Part shown: positions 42,375 to 51,274 of the stretch, in pieces
Layout of the letters: each line of letters begins with the position of its first letter
How positions within the stretch are numbered: position 1 is the stretch's first letter
NCBI RefSeq assembly: GCF_018614055.1
Contig: NZ_JAGGPB010000032.1
Location: 115,254 to 179,253 of the forward strand
From: Streptomyces sp. ISL-98
GTDB lineage: Bacteria > Actinomycetota > Actinomycetes > Streptomycetales > Streptomycetaceae
Length of the DNA: 64,000 nucleotides
Direction of reading: 5' to 3'
The notes under the pieces: model-generated
Told to the model about the DNA's origin: nothing
Seen by the model: only the letters and a program-made list of their open reading frames with translations
The model's database searches: none
Position numbers and translations under genes: made by a program

Positions 42375-42878
42375 TCAGGCGGCTGCCGACGCAAGTCGCC
42401 GGTCCAGGCTGCGTACCGCGTCCCGGAACGCCCGCCCCAGCCCCGCCCGGCCGACCCGCAACGCCAGCCGCAGCGGCGCGGGGCCGTCCGCCGCGAACGT
42501 CCACTGCACGCGCGTACCGGTACCAGTACCAGGTCCAGCACCAGTACCGACCGGAGCGATCCGCCACTCCTCCAACAGGGCGCGCAGGCCGGGAGCGTTG
42601 GTCTCGTCGACGCGGTACGCGTACCGCTCGCCGGGCTCCGCCGCCAGGATCGTCTCCTGGAAGCGCGTCCCGCCCTTGAGCCGCACCTCGCGCCCCGCGC
42701 CGCCCGCCGTGGGCCGGGCCAGCGTCACTGCGGCGAACCAGCTGGGCCAGGCATCGACGTCCTCCGCGAGCGCCCGGTACACAGCTTCGGGCGGTGCGGA
42801 CACCTCGGCGGTGAAGACCAGGCGCAGCGGCGCGGTTTCTACGAAGTCGAGCTCGACAGGGCGGAGTCGGCGTGCCAT
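42375..42878 (-). CDS. SRPBCC (polyketide cyclase/START-like) family protein
   Basis: This 167-residue protein has the START-like pattern: FTAEVSAPPEAVYRALAEDVDAWPSWFAAV, KGGTRFQETILAAEPGERYAYRV, then an amphipathic C-terminal helix. These proteins bind hydrophobic ligands in a central cavity; the ligand is unknown. A GT-rich repeat encodes GTGAGPGTGTGTR around residue 115. A start at the ATG at 42878 is preferred; an upstream GTG would add about 17 residues. Confidence 0.8.
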   Translation of the reverse strand: MARRLRPVELDFVETAPLRLVFTAEVSAPPEAVYRALAEDVDAWPSWFAAVTLARPTAGGAGREVRLKGGTRFQETILAAEPGERYAYRVDETNAPGLRALLEEWRIAPVGTGAGPGTGTGTRVQWTFAADGPAPLRLALRVGRAGLGRAFRDAVRSLDRRLASAAA

Positions 42879-42967
42879 GGAACCTGCACCCCCAGCGGGT
42901 TCGGTGACGGACAGGACAGGACAGGACACGAGTGGTCCCGGGCCCGTACACCGTAACTGTCGGACCG

Positions 42968-43825
42968 TCAGATGTCTGCGGGCTCCGGATCTGTCTCCTG
43001 GGATTCGCCCGCGACCACCAGGCCCGGCAGATGCTCCTCGATCTCCTCGCGGGTCTGCGCGGAGAGCCCGCTGTCCGTGACCAGCGTGTCGACCTCTTCG
43101 AGCGTCGCGAACGAACTCAGGCCCACCGTGCCCCACTTGGTGTGATCCGCGACCACGACCACCCGCCGCGCGGACCGCACCAGACGCCGGTTCGTCTCCG
43201 CCTCGGCCAGATTCGGGGTGGAAAGACCCGCCTCGACCGAAATCCCGTGCACCCCGAGGAACAGCACATCGAAGTGGAGCGAGCGGATCGCCTGATCGGC
43301 GACCGGACCGACGAGTGAGTCCGACGGTGTCCGCACGCCACCGGTGAGCACCACCGTCGCCGCACCGGGCCGCAGCCCGCTGCCCGCGCCCGTGCCCGCG
43401 CGCTGAGCGGTGTGGAACACATCCGCGACGCGCACCGAATTGGTCACCACCGTCAGGTCCGGCACCTCCAGCAGATGCTGGGCCAGCGCGTACGTCGTCG
43501 TCCCGCCGGACAGCGCGATCGCCGAACCCGGCGCCGCCATCGCCGCGGCCGCCCGCGCGATGTCCTCCTTGGCGCTCAGTTCGAGACCCGACTTCGCCTC
43601 GAAACCAGGCTCGTGCGTACTCGCCTCGACCACCGGCACCGCGCCGCCGTGGACCTTCTCCACCACACCCTGGCGGGCCAGCGCGTCCAGGTCCCTGCGG
43701 ACCGTCATGTCGGAGACATTGAGCTTCCTGGTGAGCTCATTGACCCGGACACCGCCGCGCCGCCTTACCTCGTCGAGGATCAGGGCACGACGCTGCTCGG
43801 CGAGCAGGTTCTGATTCTCGGTCAC
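42968..43825 (-). CDS. DeoR/GlpR family transcriptional regulator
   Basis: This 285-residue repressor has a DeoR helix-turn-helix at about 10-65 (VNELTRKLNVSDMTVRRDLDALARQGVVEKVHGGA) and a sugar-phosphate-binding DeoRC domain (IALSGGTTTYALAQHL, VVVADHTKWGTVG). It probably senses a phosphorylated sugar. The GTG at 43825 is preceded by AAAGGA. No sugar gene is adjacent: it is divergent from a lipase-like membrane protein, so its target is not clear. Confidence 0.92.
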   Translation of the reverse strand: MTENQNLLAEQRRALILDEVRRRGGVRVNELTRKLNVSDMTVRRDLDALARQGVVEKVHGGAVPVVEASTHEPGFEAKSGLELSAKEDIARAAAAMAAPGSAIALSGGTTTYALAQHLLEVPDLTVVTNSVRVADVFHTAQRAGTGAGSGLRPGAATVVLTGGVRTPSDSLVGPVADQAIRSLHFDVLFLGVHGISVEAGLSTPNLAEAETNRRLVRSARRVVVVADHTKWGTVGLSSFATLEEVDTLVTDSGLSAQTREEIEEHLPGLVVAGESQETDPEPADI

Positions 43826-44020
43826 GGACAGGCCGGTCCTTTCGCGTTGGTGAACTCGGTGCGTGCACTGGGGGTTGCTCATCCTCGCACGGGCGCTCGA
43901 CGGCCGGACCTCGGGGAGATTCGGTGAGAGCCCTGCGGCAGCCGCCCATGATCCGGGATCCTTGAGCGGCGCCGCCGTGCGCGGAACACGATCCTCCCAC
44001 CACGAGAGCGAGCCACAGAA

Positions 44021-46387
44021 GTGCCCCGTGTCACACCGTCCCCCACCGACGGCGGAGCCGCGCTCGAACTGCTGGTCCACGGGGTCGGCGGGACCACCCC
44101 CGAGGAGATGCTCGGCGATCCGCGCACGGTCCGCGTCACCGGCGACGAGACCGCCGCCGTGTACCGCCGTACCGACGACGCCGAAGCCGGACTCCACCCG
44201 GACGAACCGGCACCGGACGAGGCCCGCGACCGGCCGGTCCCGGAGGCGTACGTCTGGTGCAATCTCACCTCGGGCAACGGCGCCCGCGCCCTGTGGCTGC
44301 TCCTGCTGCCCTTCATGGTCGCCAATCTCGCGCACTGGATGCAGCCCACCACCGAGGGCCTCAAGAAGACCGTGCGCATGTACGGGGTGCTGGTGCGGCT
44401 CGTCGCCCTCAGCCTCACCGTGCTGCTGACCGCCGCCGCCTGCGAGGTCGCCCTCGACCTGGCCGCCTGGCAGTGCGCGGGCTCGCCCGGCTGCTCCCGC
44501 GACAAGTCCTGGCTCGGCTTCATGTCCACCGCCCGCGACGGCTGGTGGAGCCAGCCCGGCCGGCGCCTCGCCCTCGCCGCCCTCGTGCCCGTCGCCCTGA
44601 CCGGCCTCCTCTGGTACCTGTCCAACCGCACCTGGAGCGCGTACGAGTCCCAGCGCCCCCTGCCGCCCGGCGCCGAGCCCGACCCCGACGAGCCGACCGC
44701 CCGCCCCGCCCTCGGGATGCCCGGCTTCTGGTACGGCCGCAGGCTCGTCGCCCGGCTGCGCGCCGCCCACACCGCCGCCGGGTTCCTCACCGTCGCCGCG
44801 GCGCTCGCCGGCGCCGGAGCCCGCTACGACCGCCGCGCCTCGGGCCCGCTCCTGGAAACCCTCGGCTGGGTCCTCGAACTGACCCTGCTCGCCGGTGGCG
44901 CCCTGGTGGTCTGGGTGGTCTGCCGCAGAGGCCGCAGCGAATCCCGCCTCGACCTGAAGCTCGACCAGGCCGTCGTCGCCTGGCTGCCCGGAGCCGCACT
45001 CGCCCTGCTGGCCCTGAGCATGCTGTACGCCGCCTGGTCCCGCCCCGACTGGGTCTCAGGAGGCCGACTCCCGGGCGACCGTACATTCGGGATCATCGCC
45101 CTCGGTCAGGGCGGCCTCGTCATCGCCCTCGCCGCAGTCGCCCTGGCCATGTACCGGCGGGCGCCCGACGCCCGTACGGTGATGCGCGGACTCGGCGGCC
45201 CCGCTGTCGCCATGCTCGCCTGCGCCCTCGGCGGCGTCATGACCGGCGGAGTCGCCCAGCGCGTCGGCGACTGGCTCGACGGCGCGGCCACCCCGGGGGA
45301 AGGCGCGGGAGGCGGCTTCGAAGGGCCCCCGGTACTGCTCACCTGGCAGGCGTCGGCCATCCCGCCCCTGCTGGTTGTCCTGCTGGCACTGGGAGCCTTC
45401 CTCGCCGTGCGTACTTGGCGCGTGCGCCGCGCACTGACCGGCGAGGTCGAGGCGGACTTCCCGGACGCGGAGCCCGACTCCGTCCGCACCCGCCGTATAG
45501 CGGGGACCCGCGCCAGGGCCGCCCTCACCGACTCGGCGCCCTCCATCGTCGGCATTACGGCGGGCACCACACTGCTGCTGGGCGCGGCCGCAGTCGTCGG
45601 CGCCTGGGGGACGGGGGAAGTGCCGGGCAGGGCGGCCGAAGGGACGTACGCCTTCATCGCATCGGCGGCCCAGACCGCGCAGGCCCTCGGCTCCTGGCTG
45701 ATCGGCTTCGGCTTCATACTGTTCGTCACCTGGGGCCGCCGCGCCTACCGCGACGCCGCGGCCCGCCGCACCATCGGCATCCTCTGGGACGTCGGCACCT
45801 TCTGGCCGCGCGCGGCGCATCCCTTCGCGCCCCCCTGCTACGCCGAGCGCGCCGTCCCCGACCTCACCTGGCGCATGGCCACCTGGACCGACCGCACCGG
45901 CGGACGGCTCGTCATCTCCGGCCACTCGCAGGGCAGCGTCCTGTCGGCGGCCGCGGTCTGGCAACTGCCCCTGCGCACCCGGCGCCGGGTCGCCCTGCTC
46001 ACGTACGGATCACCGCTGGAGCGGCTGTACGGACGCTGGTTCCCCGCGTACTTCGGCCCCGCCTGCCTGGAGGCCCTGAGCGACGAGGTGCACTGCTGGC
46101 GGAACCTGTGGCGGCCCACCGACCCGATCGGCGGCCCGGTGCGCGTCACGGGCGGCGGCCAGGAGCCCGAGGTGGACCGGGCCGCGCTCAAGGACCCGCT
46201 CGCCTACGGGCGTACCCGCGAACAGCCGCTGCCCGCCCCCGTACTGGGGCACTCCGACTACCAGGCCGACCCCGAATTCGACCGGGAGAGGACCGCACTG
46301 CTCGACCGGCTGCCACCGCCCGCACTGCCCAGGCAGCGGCCGGACGCCCCGCAGGGTCAAGGGAGTTCGGGCAAGTCCTCCGGGTAG
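44021..46387 (+). CDS. Large integral membrane protein with alpha/beta hydrolase (lipase-like) domain
   Basis: This 788-residue protein begins with LELLVHGVGGTTPEEML, an oxyanion-type HGxGG motif, and then has about ten membrane helices between residues 90 and 570. The rest of the hydrolase fold follows: nucleophile S636 in GHSQGS, a likely acid D701 in RPTDPIGG and a likely base H744 in LGHSDYQAD. The hydrolase is thus split by a large membrane insertion. It could act on lipids or esters at the membrane. The GTG at 44021 has only a weak ribosome site. Its 3' end overlaps the beta-helix/AAA gene by 31 bases. Confidence 0.82.
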   Translation: MPRVTPSPTDGGAALELLVHGVGGTTPEEMLGDPRTVRVTGDETAAVYRRTDDAEAGLHPDEPAPDEARDRPVPEAYVWCNLTSGNGARALWLLLLPFMVANLAHWMQPTTEGLKKTVRMYGVLVRLVALSLTVLLTAAACEVALDLAAWQCAGSPGCSRDKSWLGFMSTARDGWWSQPGRRLALAALVPVALTGLLWYLSNRTWSAYESQRPLPPGAEPDPDEPTARPALGMPGFWYGRRLVARLRAAHTAAGFLTVAAALAGAGARYDRRASGPLLETLGWVLELTLLAGGALVVWVVCRRGRSESRLDLKLDQAVVAWLPGAALALLALSMLYAAWSRPDWVSGGRLPGDRTFGIIALGQGGLVIALAAVALAMYRRAPDARTVMRGLGGPAVAMLACALGGVMTGGVAQRVGDWLDGAATPGEGAGGGFEGPPVLLTWQASAIPPLLVVLLALGAFLAVRTWRVRRALTGEVEADFPDAEPDSVRTRRIAGTRARAALTDSAPSIVGITAGTTLLLGAAAVVGAWGTGEVPGRAAEGTYAFIASAAQTAQALGSWLIGFGFILFVTWGRRAYRDAAARRTIGILWDVGTFWPRAAHPFAPPCYAERAVPDLTWRMATWTDRTGGRLVISGHSQGSVLSAAAVWQLPLRTRRRVALLTYGSPLERLYGRWFPAYFGPACLEALSDEVHCWRNLWRPTDPIGGPVRVTGGGQEPEVDRAALKDPLAYGRTREQPLPAPVLGHSDYQADPEFDRERTALLDRLPPPALPRQRPDAPQGQGSSGKSSG

Positions 46388-48771
46388 AGCAGGGTCAGGT
46401 CGTCCGTGTTCATCTCGGTGAGCTGGGCGACCCGGCCCGCGTGCCGCTCCACCATCGACTCGAAGGTCTGGCGGGCGGTACGGCCGTTGCCGAAGGCGGG
46501 GCCCTTGGGAAGCTCCGTGAAGTACTTCAGCAGCGCCTCGGCCGTGCCCGCACCCAGCCGGTACTCGTGCTCCTCCGCCTGCTGCTCCACGATCCGCAGC
46601 AGCTCGTCGGGCTCGTAGTCGGAGAACCTGATGGTCCGTGAGAAGCGCGACGCCACGCCCGGGTTGACGGACAGGAAGCGCTCCATCTCCGCCGTGTACC
46701 CGGCGACGATGACGACGACCGCCTCCCGGTGGTCCTCCATCAGCTTCACGAGCGTGTCGATGGCCTCGCGGCCGAAGTCGCGCCCCGAGTCCTCGGGGGA
46801 CAGCGCGTACGCCTCGTCGATGAACAGCACACCGCCGCGCGCCCGGTCGAAGGCCTCCTGCGTGCGGATGGCCGTCGAGCCGATGTGCTCGCCGACCAGG
46901 TCCACCCGGGACACCTCGACGAGATGACCGCGCTCCAGGACCGCGAGCGAGGCCAGGATCTCGCCGTACAGCCGTGCCACCGTGGTCTTTCCGGTGCCGG
47001 GGGAGCCGGTGAAGACCAGATGACGGCGGACCGACGCGGCCTTGAGCCCGGCCTCCTGGCGGCGGCGGCCGATCTCGATCATATCGGTGAGGGCGCGCAC
47101 CTCGCGCTTGACGCTCTCCAGGCCCACCAGCGCGTCGAGTTCACCGAGGACGGCCTTCGACGAGCGGGCGGGGGCGGCCTCCGGCGCGGGGGCGGGCGCC
47201 GTGGGGTGCTCGGCGCGCGGGCCCGGGATCGCGCTCAGCAGCCCGGCGGACTGCGTCGCGGGCAGCACGGCCGGGGCGGCGGCCTCCTGGGCCGTCGACC
47301 GTACGCCGCTCTCGTCGCTGGTGCAGTCCTCGACGACCGGTCCGTCCTCGGCGAACTCGTAACCGCCGCGCGCACAGCGCTCCGTCCGGCAGCGGGTCAG
47401 CGTCGTGCGGCAGCCGTCGATCACATGGAAGCCGTAGCCACTGCTGCCCTTCACCCGGCAGTTGTGGAAGGTGCCGCGGCCCTCGGCGGAGACGTAGAAA
47501 CCCGCCTCGGCGGGCGAGGTGACCGTGCAGCGCTCGATGCGGGGATCGGCGCCCTTGGTGACGATGACTCCGGTCTGCGCCGCGTCGATGGTGCAGCCGG
47601 AGAGCGTGCCGCCGCTGCCGTGGTCGCGGAACCAGGCGCCGGTCGACGCCTCGCGGATCCGGCAGTCGTCGAGCTGCGCGGTCGCGCCGTCGCTCACGGA
47701 TACCGCCGTATTGCGCACCTGGGACAGGTCACTGTCGACGACATCGACGCGCGAGCCGCGGTCGAGCACGAAGAGCGCGTCGGGGACGTCGTGGACGCGG
47801 CAGGCTTCGAGGACGGCAGTCGCGCCGTCGCTGATCCAGACCGCCGGATAGTCGCCCGTACTGTCGTGGATCTCGCACTGGTTGGCGTCCACCCGCGTGC
47901 CTGGGTCCCAGACGGACAGGCCGTTGCGGCCGAAGCGGCGGACCGTGGAGCGGGTGAGGGTGAGGACCGCGCGGGAGCGCAGGTCGATCGCGTTCTCCGG
48001 AATGTCGTGGATGTCGCAGTCGGAGAGCGTCAGCACGGCGTCGGTGTCGAGCGTGATGCCGTCGGCCGAAGTGCGGTGCACCGTGCAGTCGGTGAGATGC
48101 GCGGCGGCGCGCGCGGTGATCTGCACGCCGGTGCCCTTGATCTCGTACACCTCGCACCCGATGGCCTCGAGGCCGCTGCCCTCGCCGGTGACGGACAGGC
48201 CGGCGCCCGAGGTGCGATGGATCCGGCAACGCTCCAGTCGCGGGTGCGCCCCGCCGCGAACGGAGACGCCCGACTGGCCCGCCGCGACCACCTCGCACTC
48301 CTCGAACACCCCGCCCGCGCCCTCCAGCACGCCGATGCCGACACCCGCCGGATTGTCGACGGTGCAGCGGCGCACCGTCGGCCGGGCCGCGCCGCGCACC
48401 TCTATGCCGACGGCGGAGCGGGTCACGATCCGCAGGTCGACGAGTTCGGGGGTGCCGTCCTCGACGAGCAGGGCGGGGGCGGCGGTGTCCTGGCCCTCGA
48501 CGTACAGGTCTTGGACCACGGCGGAGGCGCGCACGGTCAGCGCCACACCGTCGGAGGGTGCGATACGGACCGAGCCGACGGTGCCCTCGGGCCCGCGCAG
48601 GGTCACAGCACGCTCGACGACAAGGTTTTCCCGGTACGTACCGGGAGCGACGGTGAGGACGTCACCGTCTCCCGCGGCCTCCAGGGCTGCGGCGAGGGAA
48701 GCGTACTCGCCTGTGCGGCGCCGCCACCGCGATGTGCCGGTGTGCGTCACCTGGACCGTGCCCTGTGCCAT
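46357..48771 (-). CDS. Right-handed beta-helix protein fused to CbbX/EccA-type AAA ATPase
   Basis: This 804-residue protein has two parts. Residues 1-480 form a right-handed parallel beta-helix made of about 20 repeated turns (such as GIEVRGAARPTVRRCTV and GVQITARAAAHLTDCTV). After an Ala/Pro linker comes an AAA domain at 535-795 with Walker A GSPGTGKTT at 589-597, Walker B VLFIDEAYALS and an arginine-rich second region (VASRFSRTIRF). The ATPase resembles CbbX, SpoVK and the type VII secretion protein EccA. The helix probably binds a partner or substrate that the ATPase remodels. It is convergent with the lipase-like gene (31-base overlap). Confidence 0.88.
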   Translation of the reverse strand: MAQGTVQVTHTGTSRWRRRTGEYASLAAALEAAGDGDVLTVAPGTYRENLVVERAVTLRGPEGTVGSVRIAPSDGVALTVRASAVVQDLYVEGQDTAAPALLVEDGTPELVDLRIVTRSAVGIEVRGAARPTVRRCTVDNPAGVGIGVLEGAGGVFEECEVVAAGQSGVSVRGGAHPRLERCRIHRTSGAGLSVTGEGSGLEAIGCEVYEIKGTGVQITARAAAHLTDCTVHRTSADGITLDTDAVLTLSDCDIHDIPENAIDLRSRAVLTLTRSTVRRFGRNGLSVWDPGTRVDANQCEIHDSTGDYPAVWISDGATAVLEACRVHDVPDALFVLDRGSRVDVVDSDLSQVRNTAVSVSDGATAQLDDCRIREASTGAWFRDHGSGGTLSGCTIDAAQTGVIVTKGADPRIERCTVTSPAEAGFYVSAEGRGTFHNCRVKGSSGYGFHVIDGCRTTLTRCRTERCARGGYEFAEDGPVVEDCTSDESGVRSTAQEAAAPAVLPATQSAGLLSAIPGPRAEHPTAPAPAPEAAPARSSKAVLGELDALVGLESVKREVRALTDMIEIGRRRQEAGLKAASVRRHLVFTGSPGTGKTTVARLYGEILASLAVLERGHLVEVSRVDLVGEHIGSTAIRTQEAFDRARGGVLFIDEAYALSPEDSGRDFGREAIDTLVKLMEDHREAVVVIVAGYTAEMERFLSVNPGVASRFSRTIRFSDYEPDELLRIVEQQAEEHEYRLGAGTAEALLKYFTELPKGPAFGNGRTARQTFESMVERHAGRVAQLTEMNTDDLTLLYPEDLPELP

Positions 48772-48873
48772 GGCGTTGTTGTGCCCCCACCTTGTGCCGA
48801 CGATCTGGTCGGTCCACCGTAGCGCGCGCGGCGACGGGGAGTTGACAGGTCACTGATGCTTGGGAGCCGGGCT

Positions 48874-48964
48874 CTAGGGCCTGTCGTCAAACTCCCTCCC
48901 CCAGCCTTCGGCCGGGAGGTGCCCCCAGCCCTTCGGGCGGACGCCGGGAATTTGACAGGCCCTA
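48874..48964. mobile_element. Short Streptomyces intergenic repeat (MITE-like)
   Basis: This 91-base element has perfect 11-bp inverted ends, TAGGGCCTGTC at 48874-48884 and GACAGGCCCTA at 48954-48964, and an inner part with two stem-loops (CCAGCCTTCGGCCGGG, CAGCCCTTCGGGCGG). I recall sequences of this kind as dispersed non-coding repeats in many Streptomyces genomes. It carries no gene. The right end supplies the TAG stop of the Rv1733c-like gene. Confidence 0.65.
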
Positions 48965-49567
48965 GCTGCCCGCGCCCGTACGCCCCCAGTCGGGACCTGC
49001 CTCTGCCCATGCCTCGTCGAGGCGGGCGTACCGCCGCTGCGTGAGGCGCCATACGACCAGGCGCCTGCCGCCTTCGACGAGCCCCGCGGTGGCCGCTCCC
49101 GCGCCGAGCCCCGCGAGAGCGGCGTGGGCGGAGGCCGTGGCACCGTCCAGCGGGCGCTGGACGGACCGGCCCTGCGCGTCCGTCCATATCCGGAACCGGT
49201 CGCCCGGCCGCGGGGACCGCTCGCTCATGAAAACCGTCCCGCTGTGCCGGCTTCCGTCGTACGCCATCCAGTTGGCGACGACCCGGGTGTGCGTAGCGCG
49301 CTCCGAGGAGATTTCGGGGTCGGGGGCAGCGGCGGGGGAGGGCGCGGCACGGACGACGACGGCCGTCGCCGGGTGGCGCTGCTCGTGCTGGATGCGTACC
49401 GACCGGTGTAGCGACTCGCCGGTGAGCGAACCGCAGATCCAGCCCACGGCCGGGGCGGCCACAGCGATGAGCAGCACGGCGGCGAATGCCACCCATGCCT
49501 CGACGAGATCGGTCGGGCGGCACAGGGGACTGTGCCGCCGACGCCAGACGCCGACTGCCGTTCGCAC
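48962..49567 (-). CDS. Rv1733c-like two-helix membrane protein
   Basis: This 201-residue protein begins VRTAVGVWRRRHSPLCRPTDLVEAW, has a first membrane helix (AFAAVLLIAVAAPAVGWICGS), an external domain with SGTVFMSERSPRPGDRFRIWTDAQG and a second helix near 140-160, as in the mycobacterial Rv1733c family of unknown function. I chose GTG 49567 because GGGGG lies about seven bases upstream; a TTG at 49600 is the longest option. The stop TAG lies in the end of the adjacent repeat element, so the C-terminus may be altered. Confidence 0.78.
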   Translation of the reverse strand: MRTAVGVWRRRHSPLCRPTDLVEAWVAFAAVLLIAVAAPAVGWICGSLTGESLHRSVRIQHEQRHPATAVVVRAAPSPAAAPDPEISSERATHTRVVANWMAYDGSRHSGTVFMSERSPRPGDRFRIWTDAQGRSVQRPLDGATASAHAALAGLGAGAATAGLVEGGRRLVVWRLTQRRYARLDEAWAEAGPDWGRTGAGS

Positions 49568-49639
49568 GGTCCGCACCCCCTTCCGCGTCCGCCCCTTCAA
49601 CGCGCCTGCCGCCCCGGCGGGTTCCCGGGCGGGGGGAGG

Positions 49640-50464
49640 CTATTCGAGTATCTCCACCGGGTCGCCGACGCGGATGGTCCCGGTGTTCTCGGGCACCAGA
49701 TTCTGACCGAAAAGCAGCTTGTCGCCCGAGCGCCGGTGCCTGGCGAGCGTGCGCAGCGGCTCTTTGCCACGCTCCGCCGTCCGCTGGTCGGTGGTCGTGA
49801 CGACACAGCGGCCGCAGGGCTTGGCCACCCGGAAGCTGACCTCGCCGATCGCGATCCGCTTCCAGTCGTCCTCGGCCCACGGCGCGGCTCCGTCCACCAC
49901 CGCGTTCGGCCGGAACCGGCTCATCGGCAGCGGGCCCTCGTCGGCGTGGTCGCCCTGGGCTATCAGGGAGTTGAGAGCGTCGAGCGAGGCGAGTGTGGTG
50001 ACCAGCAGGGGATAGCCGTCGGCGAGACTCACGGTCTCGCCCGGCTTCGCGTAATCCGGATCGATGGCACGGCGGCTCGCCGGATCGTCGAGATGGACGA
50101 GCCGCACCTCGGTGCCCAGATAGTCGCTGAACCAGGCGTGCGCCCCCGCAGCCGCCTCTACAGCCTCGACCTTGTCCTTCCAGATCTCCACGCATGTAGT
50201 GCCGGCGGGCTCGGGCACGGCAACGGTGAGGGTCTCCCGCCCGGGCGCGGACAGCCGGATCCCGCCGTCCGGCAGCGGCTCGGCGCGCGCCAGTGCCAGG
50301 CTCGGCTGGGGTCGTTGGGTGACCACCTTGCCGTCCGGGTGGACCAGCATCCATCTGCGGTCCCCGGCCGGTCCCCAGGGCTCGACCTTCACCTCGCCCG
50401 GCGCACACCCCGCCAGCGACTTGACCGGATAGACATGGACCGCATGGAGAACTGGATTCGGCAT
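49640..50464 (-). CDS. MOSC domain protein
   Basis: This 274-residue protein has a MOSC N-terminal beta-barrel (VHAVHVYPVKSLAGCAPGEVKVEPWGPAGDRRWM-like, residues 5-40) and a MOSC domain with the conserved cysteine in KPCGRCVVTTTDQ, which in relatives binds the molybdenum cofactor sulfur. It may reduce N-hydroxylated compounds or handle cofactor sulfur. The ATG at 50464 has AGGA eight bases upstream and gives the family N-terminus (MPNPVLHAVHVYPVKS); an ATG at 50494 is also in frame. Confidence 0.9.
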   Translation of the reverse strand: MPNPVLHAVHVYPVKSLAGCAPGEVKVEPWGPAGDRRWMLVHPDGKVVTQRPQPSLALARAEPLPDGGIRLSAPGRETLTVAVPEPAGTTCVEIWKDKVEAVEAAAGAHAWFSDYLGTEVRLVHLDDPASRRAIDPDYAKPGETVSLADGYPLLVTTLASLDALNSLIAQGDHADEGPLPMSRFRPNAVVDGAAPWAEDDWKRIAIGEVSFRVAKPCGRCVVTTTDQRTAERGKEPLRTLARHRRSGDKLLFGQNLVPENTGTIRVGDPVEILE

Positions 50465-50506
50465 GCGGTCAATCCTGCCAGCCAGGTCTGACATCCGTGC
50501 GGCCGG

Positions 50507-50998
50507 TCAGTACCCCCGGCCCTGGTACTGACGGTTGTACGGGTCCTCGTACGGCCCGGCCGCCGGCACAGGACGCTGCGCCGCGGGGCGCATCGCCTCG
50601 TACCCGGTGGCAGCCGCCTGGCGGGGCTGCTGCTGCGGGCCGGGGTAGCCGTAGCCGCGCGGGGCCGCGGCCTGCTGCGGGATGTACGGCGCGGGCGCGT
50701 GCTGCAGGGGCATCGGCTGGGGCGCCGCCTGCTGCGGGTACCCGTACGAACCCTGCGAGCCGTATGAACCCTGCGAACCGTACGAAGGGGCGTACTGGGA
50801 AGGCGCGGACGGGAGGGCGGGGAGCGCGGCCGGGAGTGCCGGCAGGTAGCTGTTCCCGGTGTCGTACGCGGAGGGCACCCGGATAGGAGCAATCTGGGGC
50901 GTGCCTCGTTCTGCGACCAGGGAGTCGTAGATCGGGGTGTCCGGGAAGGACGGGGCGGAGTAGTAACCGCCGCCGTAGGTGGCGCGGGGGGACGTCAT
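50507..50998 (-). CDS. Tyr/Gln/Pro-rich low-complexity protein (DUF6643-like)
   Basis: This 163-residue protein has a conserved N-terminus (MTSPRATYGGGYYSAPSFPD, then TPIYDSLVAERGTPQIAPIRVP) and a low-complexity C-terminal part with repeated GSYGSQGSYG and Gln/Pro/Ala runs. I recall this as the Streptomyces DUF6643 family. It has no membrane segment or known function; the Tyr/Gln-rich tail resembles disordered segments that form condensates. The ATG has AGGTG five bases upstream. It is divergent from the TerD gene. Confidence 0.75.
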   Translation of the reverse strand: MTSPRATYGGGYYSAPSFPDTPIYDSLVAERGTPQIAPIRVPSAYDTGNSYLPALPAALPALPSAPSQYAPSYGSQGSYGSQGSYGYPQQAAPQPMPLQHAPAPYIPQQAAAPRGYGYPGPQQQPRQAAATGYEAMRPAAQRPVPAAGPYEDPYNRQYQGRGY

Positions 50999-51274
50999 GG
51001 CACCTAAGTTAAGCCGAAGATGTTCTGGTTGGGGAGCCCGATAAGAGGGTTGTTTTACATGCTGCGAGTGACTGCGGATCCCTAATCCGAGCGAACTTGG
51101 CAAAATCGGTCGCCGCGCGGCGTTCGGATCGTGTAAAGACCGCCCTGGCCATGGGTTACCCGCGGTCGCGGGCGATCTTGAAACGGCCGCCGTGACGTCT
51201 GTGGAACGCTGGGCAATAGGTTGGCCGTACAGAAATCTTCAGACGCCCGGACTTCAGACACCGGGGGACTCGCG

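Noticed and set aside
46729..48822. 697-codon frame opposite the beta-helix/AAA gene
   Set aside because: No domain and abnormal amino-acid use; the minus-strand product has clear repeats and ATPase motifs.
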